Part shown: positions 37,400-48,700 of the stretch, one piece after another | How the letters are laid out: each line of letters starts with the position of its first letter | How positions within the stretch are numbered: position 1 is the first letter of the stretch | Assembly (NCBI RefSeq): GCF_010389155.1 | Contig: NC_057769.1 | Coordinates: 27,900,735-27,964,734, forward strand | From: Erigeron canadensis | Lineage: Eukaryota; Streptophyta; Magnoliopsida; Asterales; Asteraceae | Reading direction: 5' to 3' | DNA length: 64,000 bases | Notes under the pieces: generated by a model | Seen by the model: the letters and a program-made list of their open reading frames with translations, nothing else | Databases searched by the model: none | What the model was told of the DNA's origin: nothing | Made by a program: the position numbers and the translations under genes

Positions 37400-38639
37400 G
37401 CTATGCTTAACTTGGTATATTGCTATTTTTAACTGTCTATACATTATAGGTTTTCTATAGCAACGTATCTTAGTTAAAACGTTTTAAGTTACTTTTTTAT
37501 GGTTTACTTAACGTATACCAAGCACAAATGCTTTCAGCCAGTCTTTTGGAAAATTATGCTGACTATTACTTTTAATATGTGACTTGACACGATAACCTGT
37601 TCAAAGATTCCAATATGTAATATATATCACAATGTTTTAGAACCTCTAATAGCGACTTTGTGACGTTTGTTTTGTTCTTGTTTTCTAGCAATAGAAATGT
37701 GACAAAAAAATTTCTTTTTTTTTTTTAAACAGCAGCATATATAACTCATGGCAATTAACTTATATTCTTAATTTCTTAACTCATGGCAATTAACTCATCG
37801 TTTCCCAAATCATGCTTGATAAATATTGTACTTATGTATTGAAATTGTACAAATATGTAAATATTCTTCTTAAGTTGGAGATATTTGTAATTTTCCTATT
37901 AACATAGACTCGTAATGATGTTAATTTTAAGTACTCTTTTCATTCTAAATCAAATGTTTCTTTTATCACTTTGGATTTTGCTCCAGGTAAAAACGGTATT
38001 GTAATCTTATCACTGCCTTATTCAATAGCTACATATTTTTATATACATTGTGCTTTTGCCTTCTATCAAATAGTCCAGTTTATGTTTAGAAAAAATGTAA
38101 AAACTGAATTATATCTAATTTAGTAATAATATATCATTATATATTTTCACGCTTAGTTTGCTTTTTGTTATATCAACTTTCAAAACCCACAAAAATCAAT
38201 GGCACCATTTTGTGAATAACAAAAAAGAAAATAAAAACTGCTGGGACCATTTCGTAAATTAGGGCGCGGACTTTCGTCAAATCCACCAACAAATATATAT
38301 CGATACACACATAATATTAATCTCTCTCTCTCTGATGAAAAACCCCCAAATTACTTCCTCCCCCACCGCCGCTCTCTATCCTCCTACCACCGTTTCCACC
38401 CCCAGCCATCCATCGCCGTCCGTCAAAACCACCGTCTATTTACCAGATCTATCATATCCTGTTACATACTCTAATAATTAATAATCCAAAAAAAAAATCA
38501 TTCAGATTTTCATTTTCAAAATTTCATTTCACTGTTTTCACATCCAGTCCCCGTAGACTTCTCAATATCAACAGTTTTTAGCCCTAAACTTTCACAAATT
38601 TACACATTCACCCCTTTATACTTTAAATTTTGAAACAAG
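37400..38639. other. AT-rich intergenic region
   Basis: No gene seen. A CT microsatellite (about 38321-38334) and C-rich DNA near 38346-38420 lie upstream of the small gene at 38717. Confidence 0.45.
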
Positions 38640-38648
38640 TATAAAAGG
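38640..38648 (+). promoter_or_regulatory. candidate TATA box of the small gene at 38717
   Basis: TATAAAAGG lies 69 bp before the ATG, which would give a short leader of about 40 nt. Confidence 0.45.
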
Positions 38649-38716
38649 TTTCCTTATTTTGTCTTACATTTCAAATTACTACTGGTGCTAAAATCATTTC
38701 ATCCGAAAAAATAAAA

Positions 38717-39154
38717 ATGAAGGATCAACGATCGTACGGAACATCATCGAGCCTGAAAGGCAAAGGAACCGAACCTGTTTTACCGGCGAGACGACCACCG
38801 CAACCACCGCTGCCGCCGCCGCGACGACCGACGGTTACTGGCTTCACAATGAAGAAAGGAAACGAGATGCAAAGGAAGAAGATGATGGTGATGACGTCAG
38901 CGGAGAAGAAGATTCTAGCAGGTTTTATGGCTTATGAGTTTATCAAAAGAGGAACAGTGTTAGGTCAAGAATTTGATAATAATGAGGGAAATGAGATTAG
39001 TCTCGATAATAATGATAATATTTGTTATAAAGAGATAACAAATTTGTTAATGATGAATAATGATAAAAATAAACAAGTTGAGGAGAATGGAGTTTGTTGG
39101 ATTCCAGATGTTGTGAATCCAAGTCAGCTTGCTACTTGGATTAGGGGCAAATGA
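38717..39154 (+). CDS. uncharacterised small plant protein, single exon, 145 aa
   Basis: I do not recognise a named family. The N-terminus is basic and Pro-rich (LPARRPPQPPLPPPRRP, about residues 23-39). The middle has a conserved-looking helical core (SAEKKILAGFMAYEFIKRG, then TVLGQEFDN). An Asn/Asp-rich linker follows, and the protein ends with VCWIPDVVNPSQLATWIRGK. The codon use of the first third is much more GC-rich (CCG/CCA, CGA) than the AT-rich surroundings, which supports real coding. No membrane segment or signal peptide is seen. A TATA box at 38640 and a CT-rich upstream tract fit an expressed intronless gene. Confidence 0.72.
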   Translation: MKDQRSYGTSSSLKGKGTEPVLPARRPPQPPLPPPRRPTVTGFTMKKGNEMQRKKMMVMTSAEKKILAGFMAYEFIKRGTVLGQEFDNNEGNEISLDNNDNICYKEITNLLMMNNDKNKQVEENGVCWIPDVVNPSQLATWIRGK

Positions 39155-40940
39155 AGTATTATTTATCGTAACGATTGAATGTTAGTTAATATGTTTTATT
39201 TATGTAATGTATTGTAAGGGTACTACATATGTATATCATCATGTTTGTTATATATGACTCATGATGATGATATTGTATCAATGTAGGATGGAGATAATAT
39301 TATTTTGTTTGAATTTTGGAATGTATTGTTTTTGTTTTGTGGTTGAAATTATTTTGTTTATATGTTGAGCATGTCCAAATCAGGGAGTATCAAATTGTTT
39401 TATAACAAAATAATGGGTATTTGCAAACTACAGTAATAGATACACACTTCGAACAAACAAATTTTCAAAACCGTAAAAAGCAAACTAAACCTATGTTGGT
39501 ATTTGCTATTTAACTAAACGAATTGAACGTTTTGTTTATATTTTAGAGTCGTGTAAGAGGTCCTGTACAAGTCTTAAAAATGGGCCCTAAAATAAAAGAA
39601 GTTAACTGCTTAAACTCAAATGCTGGTGGTTGAAATTTTCAACAATTCAAGTCAAATTTTCATAACCTTTTTTTTTTTTTTTTTATCGTTTCGTTTTATA
39701 CTTTTATTCTTATTATCATACATATAATATGAACTTTCGACGGTCTAAATTTTGGAAGCCCTACACGGTTCCACATCTCCGACACTGACGCTAATGACGA
39801 CCCTGCTTGTAATTTGACTTTTTAGAAGTTTAGCGGTACAATATAATGTTTAATGTAATGTTATTTTAATACATATATATATACTTGAAAAACATTTGTA
39901 TTAAACTTCGTTCTTAGATAATGGGTGAAGGATGTGACATCACAAATTACGTGACGACTACAAGAAAACAAAATTTGAAGATTTATAATTCTAACTACTA
40001 CGTCGACTACTCGTTGTCCAAATGGATATTGTGAATGATAAGGTTTTGGGAACACTCTTGGTTAATGATATTTTTAATACACTTAAAAAAAACATTGTAA
40101 TGATCATCATGACACATTGACATGTTGGTTTTATTTTCAAAATAATTTAAAGTGAACTTTGTGTTCATTTGAAAAGAATAGAAGTATAAAACATTAACTA
40201 ATATATCTCCATTTCTCATTCATTCATATATTGCAAACTTATTTTAAGGAATTCCAGCAATCAGGATAATCACTAACAATGAAATACACTACATATTATG
40301 AATATGGAAACGAATTGTTCTCGAGTAAAAGTTGTAATTTTTTTTCAATGACAACTTATCATAGTTTCACTACTACCTAAATATTTAGGATGAAACCCAT
40401 AATTTACGATAATACCTCAAATACCCCCCTTTCACCTCATCCTTCCAAATATAAAGAGTGGGATTTGAATTCGTATGGGAAACCCAAGATATAAACACTT
40501 ATCAATTTATCATTACCTTGCACTCTTGCAGTCAATTGTTAAAAAAATTTTGATTCATTATAATCAGCCTAGCAATGACTGGTCTCTACTATAAATGATC
40601 TCTAAGTCCAAAACAAACATTAGTTTATCAAGACCAAAAGACTTTCAGCAATTACAAAAACAGACTTCATTATATTATATGGTAATGATATATGTGATTT
40701 TGTCATCATTCTAATTTCTAAATGAATGTTCTTTGACATTCGTATCTTATATAGGGACATAATGATACAAGTTCATTATTGAAATTCGACAACTTCGATT
40801 TCTTGAATACGATGATTCATGTGAAAATGACAGATTGTATACTTTTTTGATTATGATTGAATCTTGTTGTTTAGTTGAAAAGCTCCTTGAAGATTAATAA
40901 TAGGTTCTTTTGTACGATATGAAATTTTAGGTAATCTTTT
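39155..40940. other. AT-rich intergenic region
   Basis: Contains the likely 3-prime UTR of the 38717 gene and a poly(T) run (39668-39684). No gene or clear repeat is seen. Confidence 0.45.
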
Positions 40941-41234
40941 TTGACATAATTTGATAGGTATAATTTTTGGTTGGTTAAGTTTGATGTAGTAAATAAGATA
41001 TTTTATAATAGTGTCCCATTATTATGTATTTCCTAAATTATCAAAAAGTATATTTACTTCTCATTAATTCAATTTGATTGTTACCACTAATATATAAATG
41101 ACAAATATATGTTTTAATATTTAAAAAATTTTAACTTCATTAAATGCATTATAACTAGTGCCTTGAATACATTATTTACTAAATCCTAAATAGATATTTC
41201 AAATGTATGGTTGGTCTTGACTAACTTGTAAGTA

Positions 41235-41243
41235 ATTATTTAT
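41235..41243. repeat. TSD of nested MITE, left
   Basis: ATTATTTAT, repeated exactly at 41467-41475. Confidence 0.85.
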
Positions 41244-41466
41244 GGGATTTGCTAACTAGTGCCCTTAGTGCACCAGTTAAGTAGCATTTAATAAAACATT
41301 TAATGAAGTTCAACCTTCCTAAAATATGTATTAATTATTCATTTATAAATAGAAATTGTTAGGTTAAATTAATACACATTAAATATAATTTTTGATTAAT
41401 AAGGAAATAACAAGTTCATTAAATGTTTTTTAACTAATGCATTAGGGACACTAGTTAGCAAATCCC
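41244..41466. mobile_element. 223-bp Mutator-type MITE nested in the palindrome loop
   Basis: The TIRs are GGGATTTGCTAACTAGTG at the left and the complement (CACTAGTTAGCAAATCCC) at the right. The 9-bp TSD ATTATTTAT is perfect on both sides. The inner part continues as an imperfect inverted repeat (TTAATAAAACATTTAATGAA and its inverse near 41410). The host palindrome has related words at its inner ends (GGATTTAGTAAATA). This suggests host and guest are distant members of one family. Confidence 0.85.
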
Positions 41467-41475
41467 ATTATTTAT
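41467..41475. repeat. TSD of nested MITE, right
   Basis: Exact copy of ATTATTTAT found at 41235-41243. Confidence 0.85.
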
Positions 41476-42015
41476 TTGGGATTTAGTAAATAGTGTTCTC
41501 AATGCACTAGTTATGATGTATTTAATGAAATAAAATTTTTTTAAATATGAAAACATATATTTGTCATTTATATATTAGTGGTAATTATCAAATTGAATTA
41601 ATGAGAAGTAAATATACTTTTTGATAATTTAGGAAATACATAATAATGGGACACTATTATAAAATCTTATTTATTAATAAACGTTAATGATTTTGATGGA
41701 TAGGAAAAAAAAAAAGAGAGCTCCCGTCAATCCATGCACGGGTTGTTATATGATTCCAATTAGCTGCTGATTCATTCATCCAAATACATCAAATTTAACC
41801 AACCAAAAATTATACCTATCAAATTATGTCAAGTATTATAAGTCTAATAAAAATCAGAGGTCCACTTTCAAGCCATTTAATCATCAGCTCCAACATGTTT
41901 ACCTAGGCACAGATGAAGAAGCCAAAGGCTGATTGAGATTCTAGTCCAAATTTGTTTAGGATTTAAACTTTAAAGGCTTCTAACGTAAATTGCAATGTTA
42001 GGACAAGTATTATAA

Positions 42016-42315
42016 GGGAGTGGGGAGTAGGTCGATGATGGGAGAGATACCGTGATGAGAGGAGGTGAGCACCAATCCTTACAATGGATACCGTGATGAG
42101 GGGAGAAGAGAGGTGATGACAGTCTCTCTATCTTTCACGGCTTTGTAACAATTGAATGACATAATGAAAAAGGTGGTGAAGGGAGGGGAGGGGTATTCCT
42201 TGTATGAGAGAGGAGAGGGGAAGGGAGGGGCATTCCTTACATGAGAGAGGAGAGGGGATAGGAGGAGAGAGAATGTAAAAAGGTTGTGAGGGGAAGAGAT
42301 ACACTCCTCACTCCC
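42016..42315. mobile_element. 300-bp MITE with TAA TSD (Tourist/PIF-Harbinger-like)
   Basis: The ends are GGGAGTGGGGAGTAG and the inverse of GGGAGTGAGGAGTG, flanked by TAA on both sides (42013-42015 and 42316-42318). The interior is purine-rich with GAGAGGAGAGGGGA-type repeats. The pre-insertion sequence survives as a paralogous copy at 41830-41864, confirming both borders. A TAA TSD is typical of PIF/Harbinger. Confidence 0.82.
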
Positions 42316-42781
42316 TAAGTCTAATAAAAATCAGAGGTCCAGACTAAGTCAACTTAATTGTTCAGGCCGCCACCCTCAGTGTTCAGAGAGATAACAATGG
42401 TCCACCGTCTCTTTAGTCGATACATAAAAAGCGGCCCATGAAATGCACTAGGTCCTGACTTGAACCCAAGGTGCTGCACCAATGCGTCTTTGGAACGGGC
42501 CTTGACTCAAAAGGCAAAATGCTCAAATCCTAGTGCGTTGGGGTCACTTTTAACAACTTTGGACAGCCAAACAACAGTTGATGTAATCAAACTAACATTG
42601 TTTAAAAGTGTAAAACCGAGGTTACTCAAATATGATTTTTCATACAAGATCATCATGTAAAAACTGATGACAACATCCATTGACATATACATATTACAAT
42701 ATATCGTCTGTTTTCATCTTGATCATTGAATTCTAGTGAGATAATGCAAAAAGGTTAGCCATCAAGACAGTGGTAATAAAG

Positions 42782-45700
42782 TCATTTATGAAACCTGGTG
42801 CAGTAAACATCATATGCAACATATTCCACATTCACCATTCTTCCATCAAAAACTCGCCCATGTAAACAATGTGCAGCCATTGAAGAAGCTTCTGTTCTCT
42901 TGTACTCTACCAAGACACAACCCGCCTCGAAAGCCTCATTAATATCAGATGAATCATCGATACCACATGATTCTGCTTTTGGTGACTTGATTTCCGCCTG
43001 AATATTATCAGTAGGTTTGAAATCGTTCAACTTCAGATGATCTATCACAGAACTTGTCTGGTTGGGGTTCTCCAAGTTCTGGTTTTCTATGACACTATCA
43101 ACCATTTTTGTATCGTATGTTTCTTCTTCTACCATCTTGTCTTCATGTTTATTACCATCGATGCCATTAGCTTCTGCATCCCCGTTAACTTTTTCAGGTT
43201 CATCATCGCCGCCTTGAGGAGCTGAGTCATCTTGTTTATCAAGACTCAAATTCACAGCTGCCGGTTCTTCAACTTTTTCATGCTGTCCTGAAGGCTCTGT
43301 TACTTCATCTATCATTGAATTAGCTTCTTCATCGACTGTAATTGTCTCCGGGCTTATGAGCATTTTGGGTTGCTTGATGATATTAATAGACTTGACTATG
43401 CCAAACCTGCAACATTGTTCAGACAACATATCATAAAAATAATAGTGAAGAATGATAAACAAAACTTAAACATTTCCCATCTTTGATCTTTCAAATAGTT
43501 CCTCAGTGCATAGCTCGTAGATGATCCACAGGAAGTTGGGTTGAGTAAAATGTAAAAATAATTTATGTTTAAACAGGTCACTTTGTATCATGGGTCAGCC
43601 ATTAGTGGTCCAAACTCTAAACTTATATACAAATGTATTAATAATAATCGCAAATGATGATATTACAATGATAATCTAAGTATTTGAATAACATGATTTT
43701 AAAGGATTTTATGCATTGAAGATATACTCGAGTGCTTAATTGATTTGGCAGTTCCATTTTTAACTGAAATTTTTTATTTGAAGCATTCAAAATAAACACG
43801 ACTGAACTAACCAATTTACAAGTGGGTTGACATAACCATCACTAGCTTATAGTCGGTGTCAAAAGAATGGAGTGATAATAACCTGGCACATTCTAGGCGT
43901 AAATCTTCTAGTATTTCTTCCAAATCCAATTCAGATAATGATGATAGGCTGTGTGGGTCCAGCTATACAGATAAAGAAAATGAGGACATGTGATAACAAA
44001 TTAATACGTAAGTAGCAATGACAATGGGAAGAACTCAATGATTTCTACATCAAACATGAAAAAACATACCACATTAGAGAGTTTCAGGACTTGTGTTGGG
44101 TTCTTAAGAAGTTGTCGTACATGCACTGGAGTTCCATAAAAAGGTTGGCCGCCTTGATTTTCCTGGTCATGTGATCATATCAACACCGTAACCCAATAAC
44201 ATAGAGGTGGCAGAGTGAGTGGGTTGGGTAAAACTTAGTACAAGCAAAAGCAATATGGGTCAGACTGGGTTGACCCGAAACACTATTGTCCATTTTGCAA
44301 ACAAAAACCTATACAAATAATTAGATATTTACAAATAGTATATACGAAACCACATCTGACAGATGCGATTCCTGGATGTAGTTGGATGTGATTATCGGTG
44401 TTACAATATTGATCTAATTACATATATAACATAATTTAGAATTTTTTTTAACAATCAAAATTAAACTCCCAGTGAATTTCAACCTTTTTAACCCATTTGA
44501 CATTAATTTTTTAGCAATATTTTATGGTTTGGCCCATTACAAATGAAACATATCCCAGATGAACCCTATAATAAGAGACTGCCACCTCTAATAGAACATT
44601 AAGTACAGAAAACGTGAAAAACCCAATTCTTTTATTGAGTTAAAACTAAAAAATATGGCATACCACTGAGGAAGCCTCCGGAAGTGCTTGAGTTACAGTC
44701 AGAACTTGACCCCCCAATTTCATACCGTTAAGGCCCACACATGCTTTGACAGTGACTGATTGATCTGCATACTGCATAACAGTTGATGTCAAGAATGGAA
44801 GGGAATAAAAGCAGATAATAATAATATATACCAGCAAGGAAGGAAGGTCTATCCATATTCCATATATACAAACTGACAAAATGATAAGCCAGCAAAGATG
44901 GAAGGTATAAGACTTCATACCTCAACGAAAGCACATGGACTGTCAAGATCTACATGCTCCTCGAAGTGATAAGCCTTTAGAGGTCCAAAAGCACTAGCAA
45001 TCTCCTTGAGCTGTGAATGACACATACTAATTAGATGCCACATATAAGAGTTCAAATAAATAAAATAAAATAAAGGAGTGGAGGTGATGATACTTACCAT
45101 TTCGGATGTAATAACATTTGAAATCCCACCAATAAAAATCTACAGGACAAACCATACACCACTTTAAATAGAAAAAACAAAAAAGCAGCAAACTCGCAAA
45201 GATAATAAGTAACTCGAGAATTTCGACTATAGATGAAAGCATAAACAAAAATCTCAAAAAGTCTCAGTCTCTGATATAATCCTATAATTAGGGAAGACTG
45301 ATGGCCTGATGCTATGGTGGCAAGCAATAGAACCATTTACCACAATGTAAAAGTGATATTGACTACAGGATAGAGTTTCCGCTAACTATATATATTCAAA
45401 GATAATCACAGCCATAGAATACTATTTCAATCAGGTGGTTTAAACACAGTAAAACAAAATTGAAGTAACTGTCGAATTGCACCATTGTCACCCTAATCTA
45501 ACTAAGTGATTTACGCAATCAAACACTTCTAATGATATATGACTATTATTCTTCTAACTTTGAGTAATGGTTGATCTAAAGAAGGTAAAATGGGTAACTA
45601 ACAATATACAAATCATATGGGTCTAAGACTTTAATGGAATTTGAGATTTGGTCTTTGATCATTGAATATGGATTTCATGTGTGTTGATTATTTTTAATTT

Positions 45701-48700
45701 CAAGTTAAGAGGAAGTAACAGAGAGAGTTAATACTAACAAAAGAATGGAAGGAAAGTAACAAGATAGAGCCGGTCTTGATCCCTTTTTTAATATATTTAG
45801 GGAATAAGGGTTTGTAAAATGTTATGGGCTACGGCTTGTGGTAAACTGAATTGGGTTTAACTAAGCCCTCTTTAGTTTGTTTTTAAAATACATTTATGTG
45901 TTTTTTAAATGTATTTCTGTGTGCGTTCTTATTTTATTTTATTTTATATTTTAATTTTGAAAATGGATAAATTTATAAATTTTGTTTACTTATGTGATGA
46001 CTTTTTGGTACACCGAACCAAATACATGGTACACTGTAACATTTCGTACCACTTCGTACCGAAATGGGTATACCCCCCCGTACCGAATTCGTTACGAGGA
46101 GTACCCGTATCGCGTACCCGTACCGAAACGTACCGCGTTTTATGTGACTATGGTCTAAGGCCTAAGCCTCTAAGGCATTTAACAAAAAACATAACAGGTT
46201 AAAACTTAAAAGTCACCAGACTCCATTGCTGTAACTGCATAGCTGCTACTACCATTATAAGCAAATTCTTTATAACCAAAAAATGGATAAGGATAACATA
46301 TTTGTTTGCGACCGAATTCAACCCAACCCCAGTTGACATATTACCCAGCCACACTTAACCCATTACTCAACCCACTAGCGTTTTGTTCATTTTTTGCCAC
46401 CTCTTCAATTGACAAAAGAAAGCTTAATGGCTTCTAGAGCAAACCTTATTAGGAGAGTCTTCAACAATGTTTCTAACAGAAGAAACAGCTCCAGCAGCAG
46501 GTTTCTCCAAAACACCAGTCTGCATGTAAAAAGCAACTGTCTGAAAACCTGCTACATAAATAGTAACCTCAGCAACCACAACTAAATCACCAAGAACCAC
46601 TTTCATATATTTACTATATGACTACCACGTGGAATTACAGCATACACAATGAACTTTTTATACCGATATCAAAACGGCTATACAGAAATAATATACTGCT
46701 GAAAGATTGACAAACATAAATACATGCAAACTATTTTAATATGATTCTGCAAGTATCACTACATTGCGGACAAACACTAAGGGCTAAAGATTGGAATTAG
46801 TAGTTCGTACTCCGTATAATGTATGTATGCTAGAGTCTTTATTAGTGAAGAATAATCTTGGCATACATAAGTTTCAACACCCTGATTGTTCACACCTAGT
46901 AAACATTTATTAAGCATTAATGTATATCGACTAAAACTAATTAGTCTTTACAGAAAAAGGCGCCTGCATTTGCAACAAATATTGCCACTACAGCGTAAGT
47001 TCTTCGTACTCAGAAAATTAAATATTACACTACACCTGAAAATCTTCTTATGTTAGGAGTCAGCTTCATCACCATCCTGAACGTGAATTATGATATACCC
47101 AACATAAACAGCCTATTTAAGAATCCAACATGATTGTCAGGAAGTATACCTTCTAACAAAAGATGATTATATATACTTCACATAAAGAAATGCGAAAAAG
47201 GAAGGTGGCACTGAAGTGGGATTTAATTTTAGCTAATATAAACAACGAATATTTGGTAGCTGTGAAAAGGGTTGAAGATATCCAATCTAAGAATATACTG
47301 CCAGATAATACAAAGTTAAACACTTTAATCATGAAAAAAAAGTCAATTCCATAAGTTAAATGATTAATACATTTGTTATCCACATTCTACAAATGAGCAG
47401 AAAACAAAGCAAATTGTGGACAGTAAAAGACCTAAATAAAAGCAATTATTCTCCCTTATTTCTCCCTCATAACACCTTTCATTTATATCATCAAATAATA
47501 CAAGGCAATAAAAGTTGATTTCTGTATCATATTATGAGTATATGACATCAACACACCTAGAAATCATAACTGAAGATTTCACATACAGCCTGTGCATTCT
47601 TCAAATTTTACATTAGAACAAAGAAAAATTACATAGATACCATTATCACTCTATTTATACATTTGGTTCAGTTTTGACAAAATATCATGCGACAACTGTT
47701 TAGAAATACAGAATACCAGAAACACGCTCAATGATGTGATTTAGAAAGAAAAAACAATGCAAATGTTAAAAACATTTTAGTTTAGTCTTATAGATACCTC
47801 TTCACAACACTACCTCGCAAAGATTGGACTGTTATTAACTTACCATTGTGTCAAAAGGTCCATAGTAGAGGATCCAAAAGGACACCTAAGATCAACCACA
47901 TAGTTCTGAGCGACAACCTAGTGTCATCATGAAGTGAACATATGAAAGGACAAAGAATGGTCTACAGCATATATACACGTTTGAATTCCTATGCAAATAG
48001 CAATATTATAATCATCACGCAAAATTCTATTTCAAACATATTGTCTCAGATTTATATTAGAGCTCACTGAAAGTCATAAATCAAACACTTCTACCTCGGT
48101 AAATACTAACAATCTTCCGACTATTTACTACGGGGGGAAGGTGCAAATCAACTGAAATCTAACGTGAAGTTTCTGTTACAGTGTTGCATCAGATTTTCCA
48201 AAGTAACAAAAGTCGTCTTCACAACTTCAAGTACTTACATGTTAAAGGTTTGATCCTTAAAGTTTCAGCTTTTTAGCATTTTTACCCTTTCAGATTTTTT
48301 TATTCATAAATTAATCTTCTAATTTAACTATATTAATTGCTTTAATCCTTGTAGTTTATAGTTTGATGTCTATACTTGCAAAAAGAACATTTTACTCCCT
48401 AAAGTTCATTTATCAAAATGACTCTGTCCTTTTAAAATTTGGTGGTTTAACCACTTGAGGGGTTAAAAACAATGAATCAACATAAACTCACAGGATGTCA
48501 AAACTTTATTAACCCATTTAAGTAACAAGTATGTTTGAAAAAATCTAAAATTTAATATCATAGAGACAATAAAGCGTCCTAAATTAAATTAAATTGAAAC
48601 CCTAGGCTTCTGAACTCCAAACTTAACATCTAACTCAATTGGTATCATGTAAGCCCTTCAGCAATCACCAACATGTCTTAATCTACATGATGCAGATACT

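Larger units (their letters stand above)
40941..41832. repeat. large interrupted palindrome, about 890 bp, with nested MITE
   Basis: The left arm begins at 40941 (TTGACATAATTTGATAGG) and the right arm ends at 41832 with its complement. The arms pair through TATAATTTTTGGTTGG, AAATAAGATTTTATAATAG-like, GTCCCATTATTATG, AAAAGTATATTTACTTCTC and GACAAATATATG blocks. The right arm carries an extra segment of about 95 bp (about 41690-41785) with a CCCGT...ACGGG hairpin word. The loop side holds a separate MITE (41244-41466). Confidence 0.85.
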
